A DNA stretch of 64,000 nt from the NCBI GenBank assembly GCA_040437565.1, contig JBDOQK010000019.1, forward strand, positions 372,001 to 436,000, given 5' to 3'. Positions 1 through 11,102 of the stretch are shown here, piece after piece. The notes beneath the pieces were generated by a model that saw only the letters and a list, made by a program, of their open reading frames with translations, was not told the DNA's origin and ran no database searches. The position numbers and the translations under genes were made by a program. Origin of the DNA: Albugo candida. Taxonomy: Eukaryota; Oomycota; Peronosporomycetes; Albuginales. Within the stretch, counting starts at the first letter, position 1, and each line of letters opens with the position of its first letter.

Positions 1-1470
1 GATGTCTGGAACTGACTTGAAGTGTCGGCAAACTTTCGATGCTGAGCCACGCAATATAGTGAATTTTCCGGGACGCTTTCCTCGAAAACGCTTTTAGAAT
101 CAGAAGAGTGAATAGGCTCTTGCTCCTTGCAATGTATAGCATTGAGAAACCAACGAACAATATAGAAAAAACGAGCGAGACGAAGCTTTCGACTTTGTTC
201 ATCGTGGTAATGTCTACGACACACCAACAAGCCGCAGTTTCCATTTGTTTATTGCGTGTGAATCAGTACAGCTTGGCCCAGATTCATTATTCTGCATCAT
301 ATTCGAGATGAGGAATTCTGTACTCGTCTTCGACGGAGGTGTGAAATTTCGCTGCATGTGCATCTCGCTTTGCGCATTTAAAGAGTATACTTTCAGGTCA
401 GAATTGAAGCAAATATCGGAGAAATGTCACCACCAAAGATCATCTTATTGATACCTATTGCAAATATACCGCTACTTTATCGCAAGAGACTTCATCAGAA
501 ATGGCCAAAGAACACTTACGCGTCACGATCAACGCGAATCAAATAATGCGCATCAATTCATCTACGCGTTCAAAAGCTTCAATCTGAAACTCTGCGATCG
601 TGAATGATGTCGTGAAAACAATTGGACATAAAGTGGTGGAGAGCATCGATATAACAGCGTACATCGAAGAGCGTGATGCTTTGGATTTTGTATCTAACAA
701 GTAATTGTTTTCGGAAACTTCACTTGTTGTTCAATATTTGCTCAATGCATCCTCCAGCGCTCAAGTTGGAAAATCTCTCACCAAATCAGCTTCGAAAGCA
801 AAAAACGGAATATGTCGCGCATCAAACAAAGGATCACTTCTATTGTGTGGCCTCAAGACCCTGAGCTACATACAGTACACCATCGATGCGAAGAGCCAGA
901 CACGAGAGATTACGACTCCAACAAACAAGATGAACGACAAAGTGAAAGAATTAAAGCTGGTGGCATCTTTAAAAGGGATATCGCGACGGTGAATAGCTCT
1001 TCCGAAGACTCAGTTACCAAGTTGAAGTCTCCGCCGCATGAGTAGGTCTCAAAGGTCAAGGCTAAAGGGATTATGGACTTATCGAATTGAAGCAGTATCT
1101 ACTTGATCAGCATCACGAATTGGTGCAGGCAAAACAGAGGCACAACACGTTGGAGGACTAAAAGAATAGGATTAAAGTGCTGGAGTAACTATTGGCAAAG
1201 AAGTCGTGTTTCAAACTCAAACGCCAACTACGGTCCTCGTTGGTGAAGCTCAAAGCAAGAAGTATCAATTTGAGACGGAAATCAATGACCATGAACGAAG
1301 TAATCAGTCAGACCACAATATAATCGGCTTTCTGGCAAACAGCTGAATGTTGAACGGCAGAATACAGCAGTAGTGGACAAACAGGGTCCGTACCCAGCTC
1401 AGTTTTAAGGGTGTTCGCCCGTAGTACTTTTATTTAGACACCTTTATGTTACTACAGTTTGGTGGTTATC
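1..1470. other. Gene-poor stretch without an intact gene
   Basis: All six frames are broken into pieces shorter than about 95 codons and no family was recognised. Lysine- and glutamine-rich stretches on the plus strand around 800-1320 look like the remains of a charged, possibly coiled-coil coding region with several stops. The end of this stretch (1239-1470) is repeated after the first gap. I see no promoter, RNA gene or complete repeat unit. Confidence 0.5.
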
Positions 1471-1802
1471 NNNNNNNNNNNNNNNNNNNNNNNNNNNNNN
1501 NNNNNNNNNNNNNNNNNNNNNNNNNNNNNNNNNNNNNNNNNNNNNNNNNNNNNNNNNNNNNNNNNNNNNNGTTGGTGAAGCTCAAAGCAAGAAGTATCAA
1601 TTTGAGACGGAAATCAATGACCATGAACGAAGTAATCAGTCAGACCACAATATAATCGGCTTTCTGGCAAACAGCTGAATGTTGAACGGCAGAATACAGC
1701 AGTAGTGGACAAACAGGGTCCGTACCCAGCTCAGTTTTAAGGGTGTTCGCCCGTAGTACTTTTATTTAGACACCTTTATGTTACTACAGTTTGGTGGTTA
1801 TC
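1239..1802 (+). repeat. Contig-end overlap around N gap 1471-1570
   Basis: Bases 1239-1470 (232 bp) reappear without visible change at 1571-1802, separated by exactly 100 N. The first copy ends at the gap and the second starts right after it, which is what two overlapping but unmerged contig ends look like. It is most likely an assembly artefact, not a genomic duplication. Confidence 0.9.
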
Positions 1803-1975
1803 TACTCTATTCTAATCACTAGTATGTAACGCTCTGAAGAGCCCGGTCCAACTCCTATGCAGTTATTTTCTGGTGTAGTTGCCAGCGGTCTTGACACGTC
1901 CATATCTTCATTGAGTAGGTTGATATTTACGTGGAGGAATCTTTGCCTCCGCCGAGGGGCCCCATCGCAGCCCTT

Positions 1976-2002
1976 TTGCCACCGCCGGGATTCGAACCGG
2001 GG
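1976..2002 (-). other. tRNA 3'-half-like / Pol III B-box sequence
   Basis: Read on the minus strand, the bases next to the gap contain GGTTCGAATCC, a perfect Pol III B box, followed by a potential T-stem (4 of 5 pairs, with a C-C mismatch) and a seven-base acceptor-like strand GCGGTGGCA. The 5' half, if present, would lie in the gap at 2003-2102. No T-run terminator follows. It could be the end of a real tRNA gene or the head of a tRNA-derived SINE. An LTR primer-binding site is unlikely because the required TGG does not precede TGCCACC on the plus strand. Confidence 0.4.
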
Positions 2003-2102
2003 NNNNNNNNNNNNNNNNNNNNNNNNNNNNNNNNNNNNNNNNNNNNNNNNNNNNNNNNNNNNNNNNNNNNNNNNNNNNNNNNNNNNNNNNNNNNNNNNNN
2101 NN
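2003..2102. other. Assembly gap of 100 N without flanking repeat
   Basis: Exactly 100 N. The sequences on the two sides are unrelated, so the true size of the missing part is unknown. Confidence 0.95.
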
Positions 2103-2330
2103 TTGTTCAATCACTTTACCAACTCTAACCAGTTGTTGGGGACACGTCAAACAACCAAAGTAAACTCGCCAAGTCGACATCACCACTTCCCTAGTGGGAA
2201 TCGTCTCGCGAAAGGTGTCATACACCACTTGACACCCGAGTTTGTGTAGAGCGCGGAGAATGTTGTTCCGTTCTTCCTCCACGCCCACACCGAACACATC
2301 GAGGTAGTACTTTGTTTCAAGAGTATCAAA
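2103..2330 (-). pseudogene. Open coding fragment of unknown family, cut by gap
   Basis: One minus-strand frame stays open from about 2297 down to the gap and gives a protein-like segment of about 65 residues containing EEERNNILRALHKLGCQVVY. I do not recognise the family. It has no convincing partner exon on the right, and its downstream part would fall in the gap. It may be an exon of a real gene, a decayed gene or part of a dispersed element. Confidence 0.3.
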
Positions 2331-2392
2331 CTCCCGAGATCAACAGAGCTCAAGTGATAGAAAATATGAGAGCAAAAAGTAAAAAGGATATA

Positions 2393-3067
2393 TTATATTA
2401 TTAATTGATAGGGGTTTACATTAGCACAGATTTCATCATATCCGACAAATGTCTCCACTGCCTCCTGTAAAGCTTGGAGTTCATCCAGGTAAGCTTCCAA
2501 GAGATTTCTGTATCCACGCTCCAAGGACAAGAAATCCATATAGTCCTCCATTATAATGCATCGGTCGTATTCCCAGCCGATAGCGATAACATCCATGCAA
2601 TCGGCTTTCGCCTGTTGAACTGGGGAAGAATTTCCCGTTTCCACACCTCCTTCAATTTACGCTTGATTTCATCTGACTTGATAAAGTACAGGTCCTCCTA
2701 GAATGCGGCCGCTGGACGCAACGTCACCTCTTTCCGGCTGCGTCATCGGGTCGAGCGTCAATTTCCGCACGGCGAGCAATATTTTGAGCTCGTGCATGAC
2801 GCATTGTTTCGTCACCGAGATAATTTCCACGGCGGTGGTGATGGTCTACACCGCCTCACATGCATCCGGATCTGCCGATCCATTCCAGCGCTTCCACTGC
2901 GCACGGAGTTGAACTGCACATGCAGCAAAGGCGTCAGCGATACGTTTCAACAAGTCGATCAAGTAAGCTAGCATTTTTGTAGTAATCTTCGAAAAATGAC
3001 GTACCTTTTCGCTGGTCGACGACCTTCGTCGTTGCCGATCATTGAATTCGAGTCTGCGAGAAATCAT
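2393..3067 (-). pseudogene. Unresolved minus-strand coding remnant
   Basis: Several protein-like minus-strand stretches lie close together in different frames: 3067-2846 (begins MISRRLEFNDRQRRR), a continuation of that frame after one stop (2845-2700), a charged stretch with KSDEIKRKLKEVWKRE near 2680-2640, and 2644-2393 (MEDYMDFLSLERGYRNLLEA). A possible 37-nt GTACGT...CTAG intron lies near 3003-2967. This could be a multi-exon gene whose introns I could not place, or a decaying gene. Base composition is locally more GC-rich than the neighbours. No family recognised. Bases 3068-3307 hold nothing I can support. Confidence 0.3.
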
Positions 3068-3307
3068 GTCAATCAGAATGGATTACATAGCTATGTGTTT
3101 ACACCATCAAAGGCGAACGTATCTAAGGTATGATACGTAAGCCATGCTTATCTGGCTTGATCCAGGTTGAAAGTCAATAAGAGGAGAAAGAGGTCGATAA
3201 TGTTCGATAAATACAAATATATATACTAATCTATTGTTCGGAATTTCATATATTCTTCAACCACAATGGCACTGGAGCTATTTCTATCTTAATAACGCTT
3301 ACACAGT

Positions 3308-6300
3308 ATGAAATCACCTTTTCGCATTGAACGTAGTGAGAAAAGTTGGGAATGGGTTTTGCTCATACTGGAAAATGAAAAGGTGAGTCGACTTAGACGT
3401 GAAGACCTTCTCCTATTCTCAATAGAGTTTGTAGTGTTCGTGGAAAGTATTGGATTCCGTATTCATAGAGCGTCAGAGAATCGCTTCGTGGTTCTATCTC
3501 GACGGAAACAACACTGTACAACGCAAAAGAATCACTGAGCTGAGCCCAGCCAGCGTTTCGGCAAGATTCAGCTGTCAGAAGTCTAATGCGCGAGGCTTTG
3601 TAGCCATCAAAAGTGAAAGTTGCGGAGCAATACGACCGCATTCTCTCAACGCAGCAGAGCTAGACATTATTTTGGAATCTCTTTCGAACGCGAATGATTG
3701 TTTGCTGTGTCCATACGCTTCCAGCGTCAAAGCTTTGGAATATATTGAACATCAATGGGTCGAACTTTCTCCAAGACGCCAGGAAACGACGTGGTTGCTT
3801 TCCCACGGCCAACGACGCCATTTGAATGATTTCGCAATAGTAAACGCTATTCAGTCCAATGTTTCTTGGCTTGTCAGGTTTTTATGTGTCAAATATATGG
3901 ACGAATAAACCGGTTTGAACGATTTTGTAGGCTTATTGAGAAGAAAAATGATTGCTGCGTGGAAGCCTGTACGACTTTATGGATTCGCCAGGAAGAAGGG
4001 AAGCTCGTTTTATGGCGAACAGCTTCACTTGCAACGTATTCGTCCAATACGGCTGCCGAAATCAGTCAAAATCATAACGGCTCACAATATAAAATCAACG
4101 ATAGCACTCCTTTGGACGACCTCAACGTCGCTGCTCCAGTGTTACCACGTGATCTGAAATACAAGCTAAAAAAGGTCGCACTTCCGATTTTTGAATTACA
4201 AGCAAACGGTAATTCGGAAGCACTGTGGCGACCGCTTTGGGAATATTCAAAAGAGCTTGCGCTTGATCGCATCACGAGAGGCGATGCAGCTGAATTTCAC
4301 AGCTTCCATTCTCCGTACCCCGCGATAGAAATGGTCGCATGTGCTGCTAGCTCTTTGCTAAGCAATCGACGGATCCAAGAATGGCGAGCTGCCAAATCAC
4401 ATTTTACCATCGAGAATATCAGAGCTTCTCTACAGAACTTTCAGCTGGAAAATGTCTCCTTTCCAGTTGTGCTGCATGTCGCAACATACGCTCGCAATCC
4501 TCGGTTTCGACCGACAGAACTTGGATTGATCAATGGATGTGCCTCCAAATTTTGCGATTGGACTCTTTCGATTTTGCAAGCTTTTGCATGGAGGAATGCG
4601 TTTGCTTTTCGAAATTATTCGGAAGTCTTTCGACTTCTCAGTACTTTGAAACCGGAATTCAACCGAAAGACTCAAAAGCCTAATTTAGAGTCCAACGATG
4701 AGGTTTTGGATCATCAGGTCAAAAAAGCTCCTCGGAAAACATATGTGAGAAGCAGAACGGAAATCCGCTTACATTCTCTCCTTCCTCGAGCTCTTGATCG
4801 GTCGCAAGGCATATTCAGCTGCAAAGACGGCGTATCGNNNNNNNNNNNNNNNNNNNNNNNNNNNNNNNNNNNNNNNNNNNNNNNNNNNNNNNNNNNNNNN
4901 NNNNNNNNNNNNNNNNNNNNNNNNNNNNNNNNNNNNNTCATCGTGTTTCAGGATTTATTTGACACAATGGAGAGTATGAAGGCTTACTTCCTGTCATTTC
5001 TGGAAGCTCAGGATGGTGTAGGCATGCTACTGTTCAATCTCCCAGGTCAAGCAAATACATCGTATCCCTCTCAATCGACCTCAACTGCTACTTCACCCTC
5101 GAAGAGTGTATTGAGTAATTTATGGCTCGCGAGTAGAGTGAATGAGTTACTCGAGGATTTAAGGATACTTACAAGTACTCGATCGTTTCACGTGATCGGC
5201 TTTGGGAACGGTGGGAATGTTGCGTCAGCTTGGTCGGCTTTGTATGGCGCTCGAATAAAATATCGCGAGGCATTCCGGTCGCTTGTACTGTGCAACCCGT
5301 TCGCCAAGGTTGATGATTGTTTGACCAGCATTCTGCATGATTGCATCAAGAAATTCTCATGCTTTCCGTCCTCACACCCAGAGCTTCCCTCAGCATATCT
5401 TCAAAAGCTTTTATACTCAACTCCGTTTCTTGCGCGAGTTGAGTCAAAAATCGATCGGTGGGTGGACCCAGAATGTTGGAATAACATCACATTAGATGGA
5501 CGTATACAAATATGCAAGGGCGCATTATGCCATACGGACCTGACACCTCATCTACAATCACTCTGTCACGTTCCATTGATCCTANNNNNNNNNNNNNNNN
5601 NNNNNNNNNNNNNNNNNNNNNNNNNNNNNNNNNNNNNNNNNNNNNNNNNNNNNNNNNNNNNNNNNNNNNNNNNNNNNNNNNNNNGACCTGACACCTCATC
5701 TACAATCACTCTGTCACGTTCCATTGATCCTAGTTCAAGGTACTCAGGACGCTTTAGTGAGGTCTGAAAATGCAGAAACGTTTTTACAGTTTCGACAGCG
5801 AGTTGTTCATTTGAGGCAGACTCAATTTCGTGAGGATATTGCGAGTCTGCGAATTTCTGAGAAGATGAGCGAGTTATGGCGAGATGGAGAAGCGGGTGCA
5901 TTGGCCGTCTGGTTGGAAGCGGGGCATGAAGCTCGTTATGAGGCCAAGGACGCACTGATCACCGTGTTGACGACTTTGGTGCATTTTGAGGGAGGTCAGA
6001 GTCGCAAGGACTTGGGAGGAAACGCGAAAGCTCAGGAAAACGAGAAAGTATGGGATGGAATACAGACGGATGGTGAGCGCTCGGGTGAGGTAATGGAATC
6101 GTGTTTGGATAAGCTTCGAAGAGAGCAAGTAATGCGTCGACATGAATGGGAACGTTCATTCACGTTAAGTATTCCAAGAAGTTTGACCGATACGGAACCA
6201 GTTTCATTTAAAGATACAATAGCTATTGTGCCTGCCCGAGAAAATCTGAGTTTTCCAACATTTGCAAGATTACGAACACTTCCAGTAGCAAGGATACAGA

Positions 6301-8835
6301 AAGAACCTTCGAAATATGATATTCTTGGTTTGGGTCGCGTTCATAAAATTGAGCTTTTATCACAATGCCCTAGAACGGAGAAAAAGACTCAGGCTGAATA
6401 TGCGATTTGTATTCAAAGATATACTAGAGGATATGTTGGAAGAAAGAGAATGGTTCGTGTGCGTGCGTCGCGTCGCATTACTCGGTTTGCGAGAAGATTG
6501 TTGCTTGTGAAGCGATGGAAGTATACAGTTGAATGCCTTTTTTTCGAAAATGAAAAGCGTCGGGTTGCCGCAGGAAAACTACAATCATTTTGGCGGCGAC
6601 GATCGACTCATCGGCTGTACCAACAAAAACGACAAAGTGCGAGTAGTATCATGANNNNNNNNNNNNNNNNNNNNNNNNNNNNNNNNNNNNNNNNNNNNNN
6701 NNNNNNNNNNNNNNNNNNNNNNNNNNNNNNNNNNNNNNNNNNNNNNNNNNNNNNGATTACGAACACTTCCAGTAGCAAGGATACAGAAAGAACCTTCGAA
6801 ATATGATATTCTTGGTTTGGATCGCGTTCATAAAAATGAACTTTTGTCACAATGCCCTAGAAGGGAGAAAAAGACTCAGGCTGAATATGCGATTTGTATT
6901 CAAAGATATACTAGAGAATATGTTGGAAGAAAGAGAATGGCTCGTGTGCGTGCGTCGCGTCGCATTACTCGGTTTGCGAGAATATTTTTGCTTGTGAAGC
7001 GATGGAAATATATAGTTGAATGCCTTTTTTTGGAGAATGAAAAGCGTCGGGTTGCGGCAGGAAAACTACAATCACTTTGGCGGCGACGATCGACTCATCG
7101 GCTGTACCAACAAAAACGACAAAGTGCGAGTAGTATCATGATACAACGTGTCTCTCGTGGGTATCGTTGTCGTGTAAAAGTGGCCGCAAGACGTGAACAG
7201 CGGGACAAAAATCGACAGAAACAGCTGAGTGCCATAAAATTTCAGTCGATTTTTTGGAGAATGTTTGTTTATCAAAAGACGCATCGAAAATGGCGGTATA
7301 CCTTTCAAGCCGCTCGAACTATACAGAAAGTATACCGGGGTCATTTGGGTCGGCGTCAAGTAGCTCAAAAACAGCGTTGGAATGCCGCTTCTCACGGCCA
7401 AGAACGTCTTGAGCTGGGCCTTGAGATGATTGAGAGCTCTAAAAAAGCTTTTGATAAGCAAAAAAGTGAGTTGGACGAATTACATCGAGCCCAGCAGATC
7501 ACAGAAGTTCAGATGAATGCACTTCAAACAGAGCTTCGTGCTTCCGAGCTTGACATCAGTGCGCTAACAGCGGAAATACAGTCGCTTGTTGAGCCAAAGG
7601 TTTCAACGCAAATGGATTCCCGAACAGAGACATCAATTGCGTGGGAACGAAAGAAAAAGAACCTAGAATTGGAACTATCAAGTGTTTGGGAGCTTGTGGA
7701 GGAAAAGCGGGCGACATTGACCGAAATGGAAGGGAAATTGGCTGAAATGGAAGTTGTACGACAACGCAAAGATCGAGAATTTACAAGGTTACAGCGTAAT
7801 TTAATGGAACTTTTAAATGAACAAAAATTGGAGCTTGAAAATCTTCGTGAGAAAGGGATCGAACTTGAGAATGCGACTGCCACGTCAGCCGCTGCTGCAG
7901 CTATTACCGCAACAAAGGCTAAAGAGAATGAATTTCGATCGCGGGAAATGTTCGAGTCCACTGAGGAATTGCTCAAATTTCAGTTCATGTCCATGTCTTT
8001 ATCCTATTTTAGCTCCATCAACATGCTTAAGAATCTGCGGGAAATGAACTCTGACACGACAAATGCCGCTTTATCCAGCACGGCGGAGAGTGCTGCTGCT
8101 GCATCGGCTGCTGCAATGGCAGCAAATCTCAAGCCTTTCAGCCATTTGTCGCCTGGAAGAACAGCACTTGTTGAGTGTCAAAACCCCTCTGATGCACCAT
8201 ATTCGAGGGAAAGCCAACGAGTGACACTTCCAACAAATGTGTTTGATTGGACAATTCAACATGTTGGTGTATGGCTGGATACACTATCTCTGAGTCAGTA
8301 TAAAGGCGCTTTTTTAGAGGCCGCTGTGGACGGAGAGTTTCTACTTGAATTGCGACCCGAAGATTTGAGTGAGAACCTTGGTGTGTGCCACAAATTGCAC
8401 GTTCAAAAAATTCTGATTGCTCGAAAAAAGTTGTTGTCTCACACGGCCGCTGCAAACTCTGAGAATGATCGAATTGATCTTAAAGCCACACATTCGGATA
8501 ACACACAAGAAAATGTATTCTCCCAAGCTCGGAATGGAAGAGTGGAGTTAATCGAACAAAGTCTGAAAGCAGGCTTTCCTATTAACAAACGGGACGACAA
8601 GGGAAATACGCTCCTAATTGTCGCATGTCAAAATGCTAATCGTTCATTGGTCGAATTTTTATTAAATCAGAAAGCAGATATCAATACACAGAATTTACAA
8701 GGGAACACAGCACTTCATTACGCTTTTGCCTATGACACTACTGGGGTTTTGGCAGAATATATGATTGGCCAGGGCGCTGATGACACCATTGAAAATGTGT
8801 TTGGATTATCTCCATATGATGGACCCAGTATCTGA
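3308..8835 (+). CDS. Giant alpha/beta-hydrolase-like, IQ-repeat, SAM and ankyrin protein
   Basis: A single long gene. Exon 1 is 3308-3382; introns 3383-3434 (52 nt) and 3878-3930 (53 nt) keep the frame. The first third is helical; one stretch (FRPTELGLINGCASKFCDW) faintly resembles a dynein stalk-type helix. From about 4950 to 5800 comes an alpha/beta-hydrolase fold (LLFNLPGQ, FHVIGFGNGGN, RSLVLCNPFA, VPLILVQGTQDALV), but the nucleophile elbow reads G-F-G-N-G (5198-5212), so the Ser/Cys/Asp nucleophile is absent. About five IQ motifs follow (for example IQRYTRGYVGRKRM, IQRVSRGYRCR, IQKVYRGHLGRRQ; 6390-7380), then a coiled coil (7400-7980), a SAM domain (about 8236-8440) and two to three ankyrin repeats (8510-8830). 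IQ motifs normally bind calmodulin or myosin light chains; a scaffold, perhaps flagellar, is inferred. Three gaps interrupt the gene: one real (4838-4937) and two with flanking overlaps (5585-5684, 6655-6754). Confidence 0.8.
4838..4937. other. Assembly gap of 100 N inside coding sequence, no flanking repeat
   Basis: Exactly 100 N between the helical N-terminal part and the hydrolase-like part of the large IQ/SAM/ankyrin gene. The flanks differ, so unknown coding sequence is missing here. Confidence 0.95.
5537..5732 (+). repeat. Contig-end overlap around N gap 5585-5684
   Basis: Bases 5537-5584 (48 bp) are repeated at 5685-5732 directly after 100 N. Collapsing the copies joins the hydrolase-like segment cleanly through VPLILVQGTQD, which supports an unmerged contig overlap. 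Confidence 0.9.
6268..7141 (+). repeat. Diverged contig-end overlap around N gap 6655-6754
   Basis: Bases 6268-6654 and 6755-7141 (387 bp each) align without indels but differ at about 15 positions, roughly 4 percent. About ten of these change the protein, for example RGYVGRK against REYVGRK in the first IQ motif. All other gap-flanking overlaps in the window look identical. The pair may be two alleles, two paralogues or one poor-quality contig end. Confidence 0.85.
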
Positions 8836-9048
8836 TCGGTTAAAGGGATGAAAGTTGTATGGCTTTTGGAGGTAGTGGATTGGGGGTACACATGATCAAC
8901 GATAGTATTGCGACACAGAATAAATTATACAAGCATTATTATACCGTAATCTACGTATTGATTTACCCGAGTTAACGAACTTGATTTAACGGTTGTGAAT
9001 CCCAACCACAGAATTGAGCGCAAGTGGCAAAAAACTTGCCTCAAAAAA

Positions 9049-11073
9049 ATGTCTTCCACGTCCAATCAGATAATATTGCGGTCCACTTCTGCGCAACCTT
9101 TGAGATTTTTAGACCATGAAGATATTACCTGTTCTTCGCGATCCAATCCGCAAAGAACGTTAGAGCCAACTTTATCTACTGAAGTAATTCCTTTTGATTC
9201 TAAACCGCCAAACGAAACAATACCGCATCTGGAGCAGGAATATTGGAGCACAGGTCAGCTTGCGATGGACGCACTTAAGACTTATTGCCTGGAAAATAAA
9301 AAATCCTGCAAACTTGACAAGCCACGCAGTGGTGGGAACATCAAATATATCATTTGCACAAGCGCTACACCTTGTCCTTGGTTCGTTAAGATCAGTCGTG
9401 TTCGAAAATCGGCAAAGTTTGGGGCTCCAGGAGCCTGGCGAGTGAGTAGTAAATGTCTGGAGCATCGAAATTGTGTGGGGCTTCCTGCACCCCGTGCAAA
9501 AGATTTAGCTCGACTTCCATTGTTCCAAGAGCTTATCCATGCGAATCCTGACATACCGGTTCGTTATCTGAAAGCGCAACTAATGGCCAGTGTTGCCTTA
9601 TTACCGAATGAAAGGACAATTTATCGTGCTAAGGATAAATTAACATTTGCTGCTATGGATCAGCCGTATATAACAAGTTTTCAGTATATAACCCCTTTTT
9701 TGGAAAAATTGGAGCAACTCAATCCGGGAACAAAAACAGCGTGTGAAACCGAGCAAGATGAGTCACGATTCAAACGAGCTATTATTATACCATCTGTCTC
9801 AATTCAAGCGAGTCAAGGCGCGTTACAAAACGTGTATGGGCTAGAAATGACTCGATTTCAAAATAGACAATATAAAGGATATCAGGTAACAGTGATAGGA
9901 AAAGATGGTGCGATGGAGGAGTTATTGATAGCAATTGCAGTCGTTCCGTTTAATGACACTGAAAATTTGACTTGGGTTTTGAATAAAGTTCAACAAGCAG
10001 GCATTTCTCTGGACAAACATGTTCTAATTGTACCCAATCGTACCAAAGCTCAACGAGCTGTTGGAAGCACGGCACTTGAATTTATTCAGTGTACACGCCA
10101 TCTAATCGACTCACTGGTGGACTCACGCAAATTAGCGCCTCGATCCGCTGGGTACGTTTGGCAGGCTCAAGGTGCCGAAACCCGCGACGAGTTTGAAACT
10201 GTTATGAACACGTTAAAGAAAACCGATCCCGAAGCGGTTCGGTCTCTCTTGAAATTGGATCCTCGAACTTGGGCGGTTTATGCCAATTCAGACCGAAGGT
10301 TATACGGATGGAATACCACGCGTTTTGAAGATTTAGAGCAGCATTTTGCAGCAGCCGCGTCGTCAGGATCGGATGTTCAAGCTTCAGGTGATTTGGCCTC
10401 CGGAACAAGATTGAGCGAGGAAGACAAATCGCGAACCTTATCCCCGTACGACTTTTTATCCAGTTATATCGGGGAAATGATGACCACCGTATTCCATCGG
10501 AATCAGAATGCCCAAAAATGGAGTCAGATGCATTTGTTTGTGACACCAGCTGCCGAACAGATGTTTCAAGAAGAAATGAAGCACGTCGGTGAGTATTTGG
10601 TTCGACCTTGTAAGGATGATATTGTCTTTGTAAAGCATACTTCCCATGGAAGTCGGACTCGAAAAGTAGATCTAGCACAAAAGTACTGCTCGTGTCTCCT
10701 TTTTAATCAGCATGGACTTCCGTGTCGCCATATTGTCGCCGCATTACATTGGAAAAAGGCTATGGGAAGCGCGTACACATTTTTTGATCCATGTTATCGT
10801 GTGGCTTCTTATGCGAATATATTTCAAAATAAATGGCTCGAGTTTCCTTTGCACGAAGATCTCGATCGAGACGAGAATTTACTTCCGCCCAAGAAAATGA
10901 TATCCACAAAAATCCTAAGTACAACTGAAAATGGTTCGGTGCCCAAAAAACGGAAACGATCGAACACGAAGGATGTTAGAACTTATAAATGCTCCATTTG
11001 TAACAGTTTGGATCATAACCGCAGAACGTGTTCGAGCGGGTGGCTCGAGGCACAATCGAGCGAACAAGTATAA
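9049..11073 (+). CDS. MULE-transposase-derived protein with SWIM zinc finger and zinc knuckle
   Basis: An intronless 674-residue protein. The start is the ATG at 9049; upstream in-frame codons are not ATG. The N-terminal part resembles a FAR1/WRKY-GCM1-like DNA-binding region (CPWFVKISRVRKS, KCLEHRNC). The middle (about 9760-10120) has the outline of a Mutator-like transposase core (YKGYQVTVIGKDGAMEELLI, VVPFNDTENLTWVLNKV), then a SWIM finger C-S-C...C-R-H (about 10687-10740) and a C-terminal C-x2-C-x4-H-x4-C knuckle (CSICNSLDHNRRTC). The first catalytic Asp is not at the expected place, and the usual S-D-R/K motif reads V-P-N-R, so the DDE triad seems lost while the frame is intact. No terminal inverted repeats were noticed. 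A domesticated transposase acting as a DNA-binding or regulatory protein is inferred; a recently inactivated element is the alternative. Its stop lies 29 bp from that of the convergent C2 gene. Confidence 0.75.
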   Translation: MSSTSNQIILRSTSAQPLRFLDHEDITCSSRSNPQRTLEPTLSTEVIPFDSKPPNETIPHLEQEYWSTGQLAMDALKTYCLENKKSCKLDKPRSGGNIKYIICTSATPCPWFVKISRVRKSAKFGAPGAWRVSSKCLEHRNCVGLPAPRAKDLARLPLFQELIHANPDIPVRYLKAQLMASVALLPNERTIYRAKDKLTFAAMDQPYITSFQYITPFLEKLEQLNPGTKTACETEQDESRFKRAIIIPSVSIQASQGALQNVYGLEMTRFQNRQYKGYQVTVIGKDGAMEELLIAIAVVPFNDTENLTWVLNKVQQAGISLDKHVLIVPNRTKAQRAVGSTALEFIQCTRHLIDSLVDSRKLAPRSAGYVWQAQGAETRDEFETVMNTLKKTDPEAVRSLLKLDPRTWAVYANSDRRLYGWNTTRFEDLEQHFAAAASSGSDVQASGDLASGTRLSEEDKSRTLSPYDFLSSYIGEMMTTVFHRNQNAQKWSQMHLFVTPAAEQMFQEEMKHVGEYLVRPCKDDIVFVKHTSHGSRTRKVDLAQKYCSCLLFNQHGLPCRHIVAALHWKKAMGSAYTFFDPCYRVASYANIFQNKWLEFPLHEDLDRDENLLPPKKMISTKILSTTENGSVPKKRKRSNTKDVRTYKCSICNSLDHNRRTCSSGWLEAQSSEQV

Positions 11074-11102
11074 CCGATACAATCATTCAGGCTCTATTAC
11101 AG

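Noticed and set aside
1960-2002. Primer-binding site of an LTR element
   Set aside because: The TGG that must precede the tRNA-complementary stretch is missing, and no LTR ends or coding parts were found.
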